DNA from: Rhizorhabdus sp.
GTDB lineage: Bacteria; Pseudomonadota; Alphaproteobacteria; Sphingomonadales; Sphingomonadaceae
Direction of reading: 5' to 3'
NCBI RefSeq assembly: GCF_018006725.1
Contig: NZ_JAGMXV010000025.1
Location: 1-33,948, forward strand
DNA: 33,948 bases
This document shows positions 8,678-16,685 of the stretch, one piece after another; position 1 is the stretch's first letter, and the number at the start of each line of letters is the position of its first letter. Both the position numbers and the translations under genes were made by a program. The notes under the pieces were generated by a model. That model was given only the letters and a program-made list of their open reading frames with translations. It made no database searches and had not been told where the DNA came from.

Positions 8678-11155
8678 ATGAACGAAATGGTGCACGGCTA
8701 TACGGACGGCAATGTCGATTGCAATCCGACTGACAATCCCACGCTGGAGAGCATCGTCGAGCAGCGCTACTCGCGCCGCCAGACGCTCTTCGGAGGCATT
8801 TCCGCCATTGCGGCCGCGACCTTCGGCGGCATGCTGCTCACGGCGTGCGGCGAGAATGACGCCCCGGTCGTGAACGCGGGCCAGAATGCCAGCACCAGCT
8901 CGGGCAAGCTCGTCACGCTCGCCGGCACCGCGACCGACAAGAACGAGATCGGCAGCGTTGCCTGGACGCAGGTCTCGGGCCCGACCGTCACGCTGACCAA
9001 CGCCAACAGCAACACCGCCACCTTCATCGCGCCGGCCGTGTCCGCGTCGACCACGCTGGTGTTCCGCTTCACCGCGACCGACGTGAAGAACAAGTCGTCC
9101 ACCGCCGACACGACGATCACCGTCACGCCAGCGGTGCTCAGCTTCAATTCGATCGCCAAGAGCCTCGATGACGTTGTGAAGGTCCCCGAAGGCTATGCCG
9201 TCTCGGTGCTCTATCGCCTTGGCGATCCGCTCGATACCGCGACCCCGGCCTATGCCAATAACGGCACCGATACCGGCTTCTCCAAGCGCGCCGGCGACCA
9301 TCATGACGGCATGAGCTATTTCGGCCTCGCTGCGACCGGCGCTACGCCCGATGCAAACAGCAACAGCCGCGGCCTGCTGGTGATGAACCACGAGAACATC
9401 ACCCAGATCTATCTGCACGCCAATGGCCCCACGACCGTTGCCGGCGCCCGCCCCGAAGCCGAAGCGCTGAAGGAAATGGAGGCCCATGGCGTCAGCGTCG
9501 TCGAAGTGTCGCGCGCCAGTTCGGGCGCCTGGAGCTATGTCCAGGGGTCGACCCTCAACCGCCGCGTGACGCCGCTGACCCCGACGACCTTCTCGGGCCC
9601 CGTCCGTGGCACCGATTTCCTGCGTACAGCCTTCTCGCCGGCGGGCACCGACGGTCGCGGCACGATCAACAACTGCGCCAATGGCTACACCGCCTGGGCC
9701 ACCTACCTGACCTGCGAAGAGAATTGGGCGGGTTATTTCCGCCGCGTCGCCGGTGACAACGCCGCCCGCGGCGGCGCGACCGCCAAGTCGGTCGTCGCAC
9801 TCAACCGCTATGGCATCGGCGAAGGCGCGAATGGCAGCTATGGCTGGGCCACCGTCGTCCCCACCGACGCCACCAGCACCGTCTATTCGCGCTGGAACGC
9901 CAGTGTCATTGCCGCTGCGCCGAATGGCACGGGCGACTTCCGCAACGAGCCGAACCAATATGGCTGGGTCGTCGAGATCGATCCCTATGATCCGACCAAG
10001 GCACCGCGCAAGCGCACCGCGCTCGGCCGCTTCGGCCATGAGGGCGCCTGGCCGTCGCAGTTCGTCGCCGGTCGCAAGCCCGCTTTCTACATGGGCGACG
10101 ATTCGCGCGGCGAATATCTTTACAAGTTCGTGTCCGCGCAGGCCTGGGTCGCAGCGGATGCCAATGCGACCGATCGCCTTGCCATGGGCGACAAATATCT
10201 CGACGCGGGGACGCTCTATGTCGCCAAGTTCAATGCCGACGGCACCGGCACCTGGCTGCCGCTGGTGTTCGGCACCGGCCCGCTGACCTCCGCGAACGCG
10301 ACCTACGCCTTCTCGGATCAGGCCGACGTCCTCACCAACGTCCGTCTGGCAGCCGACGCGCTCGGCGCGACCAAGATGGATCGTCCGGAGTGGACCGCGA
10401 CCAATCCGGTCACCGGCGAAATGTACCTGACGCTGACCAACAACAACGCGACGGTTCGTCCGCTGACCGGCACCGACGCGGCGAACCCGCGCCATTACAA
10501 CGATCCGAAGGGGTCGGCGAACACGGCGCAGCGCGGAAATCCGAACGGCCACATTCTGCGTATCCGCGAAACCGGCGATACCTCCGAGGCGACGACCTTC
10601 GGCTGGGACATCTATCTGTTCGGCGCAGACTCGGCCGATGCCGATCCGACCAACGTCAACATCTCGGGCCTGGATGCGTCGAACGACTTCTCCAGCCCGG
10701 ACGGCCTGTGGTTCGGCCGTGGGCAGAACGCCTCAGGTCAGGCCAATCCGCTGCTGTGGATCCAGACCGACGACGGTGCCTTCACCGACCGCACCAACAA
10801 CCAGATGCTGGTCGCGCTGCCGGGCAAGGTCGGCGATGGCGGCACGAAGACGATCACCAACACGGGCGCCGACGGCGCGACGCGGACCCAGGCGACCGTG
10901 GTCGGCAAGGCCGCGACCACCGGCACGCTCAAGCGCTTCCTGGTCGGTCCGAAGGGCTGCGAGATCACCGGCATCGACTCGACGCCGGACGGCCGCACGC
11001 TGTTCGTGAACATCCAGCATCCCGGTGAGGACGGTTCGCTGACTACGCTGCAGAGCAGCTGGCCGGCGACCCAGGGTGGCACCTCGACGACGGCGCGTCC
11101 GCGTTCGGCGACGATCGTGATCACCAAGACCGACGGCGGCGTCGTCGGTCTCTGA
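8678..11155 (+). CDS. phoX: PhoX-type alkaline phosphatase lipoprotein with PKD-like insert
   Basis: Predicted extracytoplasmic alkaline phosphatase of the PhoX (DUF839) family, which in known members uses iron and calcium to release phosphate from esters. It has 825 residues. A twin-arginine signal (R33/R34 in YSRRQTLFGG) runs into a lipobox, LLTAC, with C57, so it is probably a Tat-exported lipoprotein. Residues about 66-150 form a PKD/Ig-like beta domain (SVAWTQVSGPTVTL, LVFRFTATD) not usual in this family. The PhoX core follows: VPEGYAVSVLYRLGDPL, NHEN, CEENWAGYF (C346), FGHEGAWPSQF, MGDDSRGEYLYKF, DRPEWTATNPVTGEMYLTLTNN and STPDGRTLFVNIQHPGE. AAGGGG precedes the ATG. A Pho-box array upstream and a terminator downstream make it a single-gene unit. 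Confidence 0.93.
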   Translation: MNEMVHGYTDGNVDCNPTDNPTLESIVEQRYSRRQTLFGGISAIAAATFGGMLLTACGENDAPVVNAGQNASTSSGKLVTLAGTATDKNEIGSVAWTQVSGPTVTLTNANSNTATFIAPAVSASTTLVFRFTATDVKNKSSTADTTITVTPAVLSFNSIAKSLDDVVKVPEGYAVSVLYRLGDPLDTATPAYANNGTDTGFSKRAGDHHDGMSYFGLAATGATPDANSNSRGLLVMNHENITQIYLHANGPTTVAGARPEAEALKEMEAHGVSVVEVSRASSGAWSYVQGSTLNRRVTPLTPTTFSGPVRGTDFLRTAFSPAGTDGRGTINNCANGYTAWATYLTCEENWAGYFRRVAGDNAARGGATAKSVVALNRYGIGEGANGSYGWATVVPTDATSTVYSRWNASVIAAAPNGTGDFRNEPNQYGWVVEIDPYDPTKAPRKRTALGRFGHEGAWPSQFVAGRKPAFYMGDDSRGEYLYKFVSAQAWVAADANATDRLAMGDKYLDAGTLYVAKFNADGTGTWLPLVFGTGPLTSANATYAFSDQADVLTNVRLAADALGATKMDRPEWTATNPVTGEMYLTLTNNNATVRPLTGTDAANPRHYNDPKGSANTAQRGNPNGHILRIRETGDTSEATTFGWDIYLFGADSADADPTNVNISGLDASNDFSSPDGLWFGRGQNASGQANPLLWIQTDDGAFTDRTNNQMLVALPGKVGDGGTKTITNTGADGATRTQATVVGKAATTGTLKRFLVGPKGCEITGIDSTPDGRTLFVNIQHPGEDGSLTTLQSSWPATQGGTSTTARPRSATIVITKTDGGVVGL

Positions 11156-11180
11156 CACGCGCCTGATGGCATGACGGAAG

Positions 11181-11206
11181 GGGGATGCGCGGCGACGCGC
11201 ATCCCC
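11181..11206. terminator. Bidirectional hairpin terminator between convergent genes
   Basis: An 11-base perfect stem (GGGGATGCGCG with CGCGCATCCCC) closes a GCGA tetraloop. On plus it is followed by ATTCTCGTTT. It lies 25 bases after the phosphatase stop and 32 bases past the stop of the convergent lipoprotein gene, so it can serve both strands. Confidence 0.75.
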
Positions 11207-11238
11207 ATTCTCGTTTCAACTATGGCTGGGAACGGCGC

Positions 11239-11592
11239 TCAGCGGATCGCCGTCTCGGCCTGCGCCTTCAGCGCCTTCGCTTTGTCTTCGGCCGCATTGC
11301 GGATTGCCTCGGCCTGGGCTTCGAGCTTCTCGGCCTGAATGTCGGCGGCACGCTCGATGCTGTCGCCGCGCTGCTCCAGCGCATCGGCGGTCGCCTCGCG
11401 GGCCTCCTCTGCGGCATCCTTCGCCTTGTCCATCGCCGCCCCGATCCGCTCATTGGGGCCGTCGCCATTATAGGGACGGCCGGCTGCCTGCGCCTCGGCC
11501 TTGTCCTTTTCGGCACCGGCTTTCTGCTCGGGCCCTTGGCAGGCAGTGAGCACGGCGAGCGCGGCAAGCGGGATAAGGACGATCCTGTTCAT
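11239..11592 (-). CDS. Small Ala/Glu-rich lipoprotein, coiled coil
   Basis: A 117-residue hypothetical protein. The N terminus is a lipoprotein signal: MNRIVLIPLAALAVLTAC with lipobox LTAC and C18 as the lipid-bearing residue. From about residue 45 on it is almost wholly alpha-helical with heptad-like Ala/Glu/Lys/Arg patterning (AMDKAKDAAEEAREATADAL, then AEKLEAQAEAIRNAAEDKAK), suggesting a coiled coil at the inner face of an envelope membrane. GGAGAAA lies 6 bases before the ATG. It is the last of three small co-directional genes after csbD and the short helical protein. No function can be assigned; such proteins are often stress-induced. Confidence 0.8.
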   Translation of the reverse strand: MNRIVLIPLAALAVLTACQGPEQKAGAEKDKAEAQAAGRPYNGDGPNERIGAAMDKAKDAAEEAREATADALEQRGDSIERAADIQAEKLEAQAEAIRNAAEDKAKALKAQAETAIR

Positions 11593-11631
11593 GACTGTTT
11601 CTCCAAAAATCGGCGGTGCCCCGCGTGAACA

Positions 11632-11865
11632 TCAACGGCGCTCGCGAAGTTCCGCTTCGAGCGCCGCAAGCCTGCCGCGGTAGAGCTTGGCAAGTTCCTC
11701 ATGGGCGAGGCGCGCGCCGGGGTTCGACGCGATCAGCGCGCGTTCGGCGCTTTCGGCGGCACGTCGACGATAATAGGCCATGTCGGCCTCGATGCTGGGC
11801 ATGGTCTGGCTCTTCTGCGGCCGTGCGCCGGGCGCGGGCCGCGCACGCAGTGCGGACAAGGTCAT
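11632..11865 (-). CDS. Short helical conserved hypothetical protein
   Basis: Seventy-seven residues, basic and helical. The core, DMAYYRRRAAESAERALIAS then ARLAHEELAKLYRGRLAALE, resembles small proteins I associate with sphingomonad genomes but cannot name. There is no signal peptide, membrane segment or catalytic motif. ATG 11865 has AGAGAAAG upstream; an in-frame ATG at 11802 (starting MPSIEAD) would give 56 residues and keeps the whole conserved-looking core, so the first 21 residues are uncertain. It lies between csbD and the lipoprotein gene, in the same direction. Confidence 0.65.
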   Translation of the reverse strand: MTLSALRARPAPGARPQKSQTMPSIEADMAYYRRRAAESAERALIASNPGARLAHEELAKLYRGRLAALEAELRERR

Positions 11866-11911
11866 TCCGGTCTTTCTCTGCGAATGGGAGGGGGGAGTTT
11901 CGGTGCAGGAA

Positions 11912-11937
11912 GGGCCGCCGCAACGCGGCGGCAGCCC
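11912..11937 (-). terminator. Hairpin after csbD
   Basis: GCCGCCGC-AAC-GCGGCGGC (11914-11932), with further flanking G/C pairing, lies 10 bases past the csbD stop on the minus strand, followed there by TTCCTG. It is a GC-rich stem with a poor T tract, so it is probably a partial terminator before the next small gene. Confidence 0.5.
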
Positions 11938-11946
11938 TCGATCCGA

Positions 11947-12129
11947 TCAGCGGCGCAGCGCCTCGCGCACGCCGTCGACGACCTTGCCGGCGGTGGCCTG
12001 TGCGGTGCCGGCAGCCTTTTCGGCAATGCCTTCGGCCTCGAGCTTGCGATCGCCGATGATCTTGCCGGCGGCTTCCTTGATCGAGCCCTTGACCTTGCGG
12101 GCCTCGCCCTTGATGCGATTGCTGTCCAT
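11947..12129 (-). CDS. CsbD family stress protein
   Basis: A 60-residue CsbD-like protein (MDSNRIKGEARKVKGSIKEA at the start, then GKIIGDRKLEAEGIAEKAAG). This is the usual size and pattern of a widespread family of small, hydrophilic, stress-induced proteins whose molecular role is unknown. I chose ATG 12129 because GGAGA lies 5 bases upstream and the family pattern begins there; the open frame extends to 12210, but that stretch has no family resemblance. It heads a run of three small genes on the minus strand, downstream of the PAS-LuxR regulator. Confidence 0.88.
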   Translation of the reverse strand: MDSNRIKGEARKVKGSIKEAAGKIIGDRKLEAEGIAEKAAGTAQATAGKVVDGVREALRR

Positions 12130-12233
12130 GTCGGTCTCCATCTTCAAGAGTGCGGCGCTAACGGACGCAGCGCCATGCCTCCCATCTGGACCCGAACAGG
12201 TCGCCTCCAAAGATGCGGACGGACCAAATCGTG

Positions 12234-12254
12234 TAGTAGTATCGGACTAGTAGT
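12234..12254. promoter_or_regulatory. Direct repeat TAGTAGT-N7-TAGTAGT upstream of csbD
   Basis: Two exact heptamers 14 bases apart (12234-12240 and 12248-12254) lie between the PAS-LuxR stop and the csbD start, about 105 bases before csbD. The position suits an activator site. The protein is unknown. Confidence 0.4.
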
Positions 12255-12261
12255 GGCTGCT

Positions 12262-13737
12262 TCAGCGGATCGGCCGGCTCAGCGGGAAGCCGCGTTCGCG
12301 GGCCCAGAGGATCGCGGCGGCGCGGCGGTTGACGCCGATCTTCGCGTAGACGCGGGCGATGTGGTTGCGCAGTGTGTTGCGCGACACGCCCATCTCGCGG
12401 GCGATGCCGGCGTCGTCGCCGCCTTCGCACAGCAGGCTCAGCACCTCCTTCTCGCGCCGGGTCAGTTCGCTCACCTCGACCGGGGCGGCGTGCGGATGGG
12501 GCGAGCGGAGATTGGCCAGCTTTTCGACCACGGTGCGGCTGAACCAGTTGGTGTCCTTCATCACCGCCTCGATCGCGGTAATCAGTTCCAGCTCGCTGTG
12601 GCGCCGTTCGTGGATGTCCTGGATCACCCAGAGGATGCAGCGGTCTTCGTTGAGGGGGATGACCTCGGCCGAGACGAGGCAGTCGACGAAGCCGCCGTCC
12701 TTGGTGCGCACCCGCACGTCGCGGCCGCGAAAGCCGCTGCGCTCGTCGAGCAGCGCGGCGGCCTCCTTGAGAAAGCCGGCGGGCTCCCACAATTTGAGCC
12801 GCGCCATCGCCTCGTCCATCGCCTCGTCGCCGACATAGCCGGTCAGTTGCTCGAAGGCGTCGTTGACGTCGCATAGCCGGAAGTCGCTGCTGGTGGTGAT
12901 CGCCATGCCGACGGGCGCGAGCCGGAAGGTTCGCACGAAGCGCTCTTCGCTCGCGCGTAGCCGGTTTTCCGCCTGGCGGTGCGGCTCGAGGTCGGCGAAG
13001 GAGAAAAGCATACAGGCCTCGTCGTCCAGATCGATCGGTTGGCCGGCGACGATGACGAGCTTGCGTCCCCCGTCGGGCAGTTCGAGGTCGGCCTGCATCT
13101 GCGATATCGTCCTGCCCTCGCGCAGCCTTTCTTTCGCCTTGTCGAGGTCGGCGGCATCGCGCAGCACGTCGATGTCGTAGAGCGATCGGCCCAGCACCTC
13201 GTCCCGTGCGAAGCCCGTCATGTCGAGGAATCCCTGATTGACCTTCACATAGCGATGATCGCTCAGCCGGCAGACGATGGCTGGAGCTGGGTTGACGTTG
13301 AAGGTCTGCTCGAAGCGGCGCTCGGCTTCGAGCAAAGGTGCGGCGTCGCGGACGATCAGGACGTGGAGCGGCGCGCCGCCGGCATCGTCCAGCGAGAGGC
13401 CGCTGATCCGCAGCGTCCGGCACGCGTCCTCGGTGGCCTCGGACACGATCTCGACGACCATTTCGTCGACCTTCTCGCCGCGCAGGAGCCGGTCGAGCGG
13501 ATAGGCTTCCGGGTCCAGCGCGTGATTGTTGCGGTAGCGGAGAGGGTGACGCTCACGATAGTCGTCGGCGTTGCGGCCGAGGGCGGCTGGCGAGTCTGCT
13601 CCGTGGAGGTCGGCGGCGACGCCGTTGGCCCAGATCAGGCGACCGCGCCCGTCCGCCAGGATGAGACCGTCGCCCAGCCGGGCGAGGATGTCTTCCCACT
13701 GCTCGGCCCCCACGGGGAGGGCATCCAACGCCTTCAT
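12262..13737 (-). CDS. Triple-PAS sensor with LuxR-type DNA-binding domain
   Basis: A one-component cytoplasmic transcription regulator of 491 residues. Three PAS-like repeats are seen: about 12-120 (LGDGLILADGRGRLIWAN), about 140-255 (FNVNPAPAIVCRLSDHRYVKVNQGFLDMTGF) and about 265-385 (FRLAPVGMAITTSSDF, then NDAFEQLTGY). The LuxR HTH is at about 424-485 (ELTRREKEVLSLLCEGGDDA, GVSRNTLRNHIARVYAKIGV). There is no kinase or receiver domain, so the PAS domains probably sense a ligand or redox state directly. I chose ATG 13737, preceded by GAGAAG; a GTG at 13758 would add seven residues. Possible targets are the small stress genes just downstream or the TetR-flanked catabolic genes upstream. Confidence 0.88.
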   Translation of the reverse strand: MKALDALPVGAEQWEDILARLGDGLILADGRGRLIWANGVAADLHGADSPAALGRNADDYRERHPLRYRNNHALDPEAYPLDRLLRGEKVDEMVVEIVSEATEDACRTLRISGLSLDDAGGAPLHVLIVRDAAPLLEAERRFEQTFNVNPAPAIVCRLSDHRYVKVNQGFLDMTGFARDEVLGRSLYDIDVLRDAADLDKAKERLREGRTISQMQADLELPDGGRKLVIVAGQPIDLDDEACMLFSFADLEPHRQAENRLRASEERFVRTFRLAPVGMAITTSSDFRLCDVNDAFEQLTGYVGDEAMDEAMARLKLWEPAGFLKEAAALLDERSGFRGRDVRVRTKDGGFVDCLVSAEVIPLNEDRCILWVIQDIHERRHSELELITAIEAVMKDTNWFSRTVVEKLANLRSPHPHAAPVEVSELTRREKEVLSLLCEGGDDAGIAREMGVSRNTLRNHIARVYAKIGVNRRAAAILWARERGFPLSRPIR

Positions 13738-13809
13738 GCCACTTCTCGCTCTGTTCACCCTGCCAGACGAGCGGATTGCGGCTTGGTTCCAGACCCGTAT
13801 CGTTTGCGG

Positions 13810-14421
13810 TCAGGCCGAGGCGAGCACCCGCAGCAGGCGATCTCGCGAGAGGTCGGTTGCCATGGCGAGTGCGGCGAGCGTGAAGCCATAGCGGACGGCG
13901 CTTTCCAGAGCGGCGGTGTCGATCCGCCGATCGGTCCACGCCATCAGCGCGCCCGACAGCAGATAAACGAAGTTGCGGGTGAAAGCCGACATGTCGGCAT
14001 CCGGGGAGAGCAAGGCTTCCGCGTGCAAGGGCAGCAGCAAACCGTCCCAGAAGGCCGTGGCCGTTTCCACCTGTGCGTCCTGGTCTTCGGCGTCCGAGGC
14101 GTAAATTGTGGCGAAGAGTTCCCGGTAGAGGCCGGCCTCGCAGTCCATCCGCGCCGCCATCAGCCGGATTGCGGAGTACATACGGTCTAGCGCGTCGCGC
14201 GACTCGGTCGCCGCGATCGACTCGATCAACTCTGCTTCGAGTTCGCGATGCAGGGCGACATAGAGCCGCCGCTTGGTTCCGAACAGATTATAGGGGGTTG
14301 CCTGGCTAACGCCCGCTGCCTCGGCCAGGCGGCGCATCGAGAGCGGCTCTTCGCGCAATAGCAGGCGTGCAGCTTGCAATATCGACTGTTTCCGTCGCTC
14401 CGCCCCGGCATGAAGCTTCAC
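13810..14421 (-). CDS. TetR family repressor
   Basis: A 203-residue TetR-type regulator. The HTH lies at about 12-58: RKQSILQAARLLLREEPLSM, AEAAGVSQATPYNLFGTKRRLY. The rest is a helical ligand-binding and dimer domain with no recognisable ligand signature. It is divergent from the flavin monooxygenase gene, and a TetR-type palindrome lies in the 137-base gap, so it most likely represses the catabolic genes to its right and itself, released by their substrate. Confidence 0.9.
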   Translation of the reverse strand: MKLHAGAERRKQSILQAARLLLREEPLSMRRLAEAAGVSQATPYNLFGTKRRLYVALHRELEAELIESIAATESRDALDRMYSAIRLMAARMDCEAGLYRELFATIYASDAEDQDAQVETATAFWDGLLLPLHAEALLSPDADMSAFTRNFVYLLSGALMAWTDRRIDTAALESAVRYGFTLAALAMATDLSRDRLLRVLASA

Positions 14422-14499
14422 TTTCGTCTCCCCTCGTCTCGTCCTTTAGCAGCATCGCAGCCGACCGGGGTGCGAATTCCCACTTGCTTCTTTTTTGAA

Positions 14500-14515
14500 T
14501 TATAGCATGCTCTAA
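14500..14515. promoter_or_regulatory. Palindromic operator candidate for the divergent TetR
   Basis: TTATAGCATGCTCTAA matches its own reverse complement at 14 of 16 positions around a perfect GCATGC centre. It is an AT-rich island in GC-rich DNA, 44 bases before the monooxygenase ATG, a usual location for a TetR operator overlapping a promoter. Confidence 0.6.
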
Positions 14516-14558
14516 AAAATCAAAGGGCGAGGACAGGCCCTGCACGAGGAGAGGCAGC

Positions 14559-15701
14559 ATGAAATTTTCCATGGCGTTCGAAGCGCAGATGGCGGACACG
14601 TCGCGCGAGTCCGAGCAGCGCACCTTTTTCGAGGCGGTCGAGCAGTCGGTCTATGCCGAGAAGATGGGCCTCGACTGCATCTGGGCGGTCGAGCATCACG
14701 CGCTCACCCAATATTCGCACATGTCGTCGCCCGAGAGCTTCCTTGCCTTCGTTGCGGGCAAGACCGATCGGATCCGCATCGGCCATGGCGTGATCTGCCT
14801 GCCGCCGGCGATGAACCATCCGGTCAAGGTCGCGGAACGGGTGGCAACGCTCGACATTTTGTCGCGCGGGCGCCTCAACTTCGGCATCGGCAAGGGCGGC
14901 ACCCAGCAGGAAGCGGGCACCTTCGGCTATAATCTGGAAGAGCTGCAGCCGATGATCGACGAGGCCATGTACCTGATCCCGAAGATCATGGTCGAGGACG
15001 AGATCGAGCATAACGGGAAGTACATCAAGATCCCGCGCCGGGCGATTCACCCCAAGCCCTATCAGGACCCGCATCCGCCGATGTTCATGGCCGCGACGCG
15101 TGAGGAATCGCTGCGGGTCGCCGCGCAGCGCGGGCTCGGCGGCATGATCCTGGGCTTCAGCACGCCTGAGGAAACGGCGCGGCTCAACAAGGTCTATCGC
15201 GAGGCCTTCGCCACGCGCGATCCGAAGGATCAGGTCGGCTATTTCCCGAACGAATATCTGGCGGTGGGCTGCCCGATCATTGTCAGCACCGATCGGGAGA
15301 AGGCGGTCCGCATCGGCCTGCGCGGCCAGCGCTTCTTCGGTCAGGCGATCCATCACTGGTATGGCGCGGGGCCGAAGCCCGATGTCGACGATGTGACGGT
15401 CGATGAGCATCGCCAGGCGGTCGATGCGGCCAAGCAGGCGACGATCGCCTATCTGCACGAAGCGCAGATCCCGATCACTGCGGCCGCCACCGACATGTAC
15501 AACACCGAACATGCCTATGGCACGCCCGAGGATGCGATCGCGCATATCGAGCGGCTGGAAGCGGCCGGCGCGGACGAGATCCTGATGCTGATGCAGATGG
15601 GCACCGTGCCGCACGAGGCGGTCATGGAAACGCTCACCCATCTGGGCGAGACGATCATCCCCTATTTCCGGGACAAGCGGCGCCGCGCCGCCGCTGCCTG
15701 A
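14559..15701 (+). CDS. LLM class flavin-dependent monooxygenase
   Basis: A luciferase-like (bacterial luciferase fold) flavin oxidoreductase of 380 residues. These TIM-barrel enzymes use reduced FMN and O2 to oxidise diverse organic compounds. Family patterns include EKMGLDCIWAVEHHALTQYS, IRIGHGVICLPPAMNHPVKV, ERVATLDILSRGRLNFGIGK, PPMFMAATREESLRVAAQRG and YGTPEDAIAHIERLEAAGAD. No flavin reductase gene is adjacent, so FMNH2 must come from elsewhere. Ribosome site: AGGAGAGGCAGC before the ATG. It is the first gene to the right of the divergent TetR, and a strong terminator follows directly. The substrate is unknown; a Baeyer-Villiger or hydroxylation step feeding the esterase downstream is only a guess. 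Confidence 0.9.
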   Translation: MKFSMAFEAQMADTSRESEQRTFFEAVEQSVYAEKMGLDCIWAVEHHALTQYSHMSSPESFLAFVAGKTDRIRIGHGVICLPPAMNHPVKVAERVATLDILSRGRLNFGIGKGGTQQEAGTFGYNLEELQPMIDEAMYLIPKIMVEDEIEHNGKYIKIPRRAIHPKPYQDPHPPMFMAATREESLRVAAQRGLGGMILGFSTPEETARLNKVYREAFATRDPKDQVGYFPNEYLAVGCPIIVSTDREKAVRIGLRGQRFFGQAIHHWYGAGPKPDVDDVTVDEHRQAVDAAKQATIAYLHEAQIPITAAATDMYNTEHAYGTPEDAIAHIERLEAAGADEILMLMQMGTVPHEAVMETLTHLGETIIPYFRDKRRRAAAA

Positions 15702-15707
15702 CCATCG

Positions 15708-15742
15708 GGCCGCCGTCTCCCCACGGGACGGTGGCCTTTTTT
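15708..15742 (+). terminator. Intrinsic terminator after the flavin monooxygenase gene
   Basis: A ten-base stem, GGCCGCCGTC with GACGGTGGCC (one G-T wobble), has a 9-base loop and is followed directly by TTTTTT. This is the clearest rho-independent terminator in the window. It lies between the monooxygenase and the esterase gene 17 bases beyond, so it either ends the first unit or limits read-through. Confidence 0.85.
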
Positions 15743-15758
15743 CGGGAAAGGGAAGACC

Positions 15759-16685
15759 ATGCCGCTCAACGCCATCGCCCGGGCGATGCTCGCCCATATG
15801 AACGCCAATCCGATCGACTGGGCGTCGATCGCCCCGCAGCAGTTTCGCGCGATGAGCGCGGGCATGGAACAGCCGGCCGATCCGTCCGATGCGATCGTCC
15901 AGGAAGACGTCGACGCCGGTGGCGTACCTGCGCGGATCTACCGAAGGGCCGAAGCGGCGGGTCCGGAGCCGGTGCTGCTGTTCTTTCATGGTGGCGGCTA
16001 CATCGCTTGCGGAATCAGCAGCCATGAACGCCTGTGCTCCCGTCTGGCGCGACGCGCGGAGTGCGCCATCGTCTCGGTCGATTACAGGCTGGCGCCCGAG
16101 CATGTCTTTCCGGCAGCGGTCGACGACGCGCTGGCGGCGTTGCGCTGGCTCGGGGAGCATGGCGGGAAACATGGTCTCGACACCGACCGCATCGCGGTGG
16201 GCGGGGACAGCGCCGGTGGCTCGCTGGCAACGGTCGCAGCCATCCGAAGCCGCGACGAGGGCGGCCCGGCGATCCGCCACCAGCTGCTCTTCTATCCGGG
16301 AACCGACCTGACTGGGGAGACCGAGTCCGAGCGGCTCTATTCGGACGGCTATTTTCTCGATTCCGATTTCTCGGCGATGTGCCTCGACGCCTATCTGCCG
16401 AACCCGGCGGATCGCGCGCATCCCTGGGCGTCACCGCTGCTGACCCCCGATCTGTCGGGCCTGCCGCCGGCGACGATTCTGACGGCCGAATGCGATCCGT
16501 TGCGCGACGAGGGGCGGGCCTATGCCGATCGCCTGCGCGCATCGGGCGTACCGGTCCGCTACAAGGATTATCCGGGCGTGTTCCACGGCTTCGTCAGCAT
16601 GTTCGGGATGCTGCCCGATGCCGACGAGACCATCGCCGACGCCGCGCGAGAATTGCAACAGGCCTTTGCGGAGATCCCGGCATGA
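15759..16685 (+). CDS. Alpha/beta hydrolase, HSL-type esterase
   Basis: A 308-residue carboxylester hydrolase of the hormone-sensitive-lipase family. The oxyanion motif HGGG is at 77-80 (FFHGGGYIACG), the nucleophile S151 is in GGDSAGGSLA, D246 in AECDPLRDEG and H276 in PGVFHGFVSMF; the triad is complete. DYRLAPEHVFPAAVDDA is the family's usual bridge. There is no signal peptide, so it is cytoplasmic. GGGAAG precedes the ATG by 3 bases. Its stop overlaps the epoxide hydrolase start by 4 bases (ATGA), so the two are probably coupled. It likely cleaves an ester or lactone made in the same pathway. Confidence 0.93.
   Translation: MPLNAIARAMLAHMNANPIDWASIAPQQFRAMSAGMEQPADPSDAIVQEDVDAGGVPARIYRRAEAAGPEPVLLFFHGGGYIACGISSHERLCSRLARRAECAIVSVDYRLAPEHVFPAAVDDALAALRWLGEHGGKHGLDTDRIAVGGDSAGGSLATVAAIRSRDEGGPAIRHQLLFYPGTDLTGETESERLYSDGYFLDSDFSAMCLDAYLPNPADRAHPWASPLLTPDLSGLPPATILTAECDPLRDEGRAYADRLRASGVPVRYKDYPGVFHGFVSMFGMLPDADETIADAARELQQAFAEIPA

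Noticed and set aside
8657-10552. A 631-codon minus frame opposite the phosphatase gene
   Set aside because: Gly/Arg/Ala-rich translation without motifs, while the plus strand carries a complete PhoX with signal and Pho box.
14520-16421. A 633-codon minus frame opposite the monooxygenase and esterase genes
   Set aside because: It crosses two clear genes and a strong terminator and has no recognisable domain.
16034-16681. An N-terminal extension of the epoxide hydrolase frame
   Set aside because: It overlaps the esterase gene fully and has no domain; the ATGA overlap at 16682 is the natural start.
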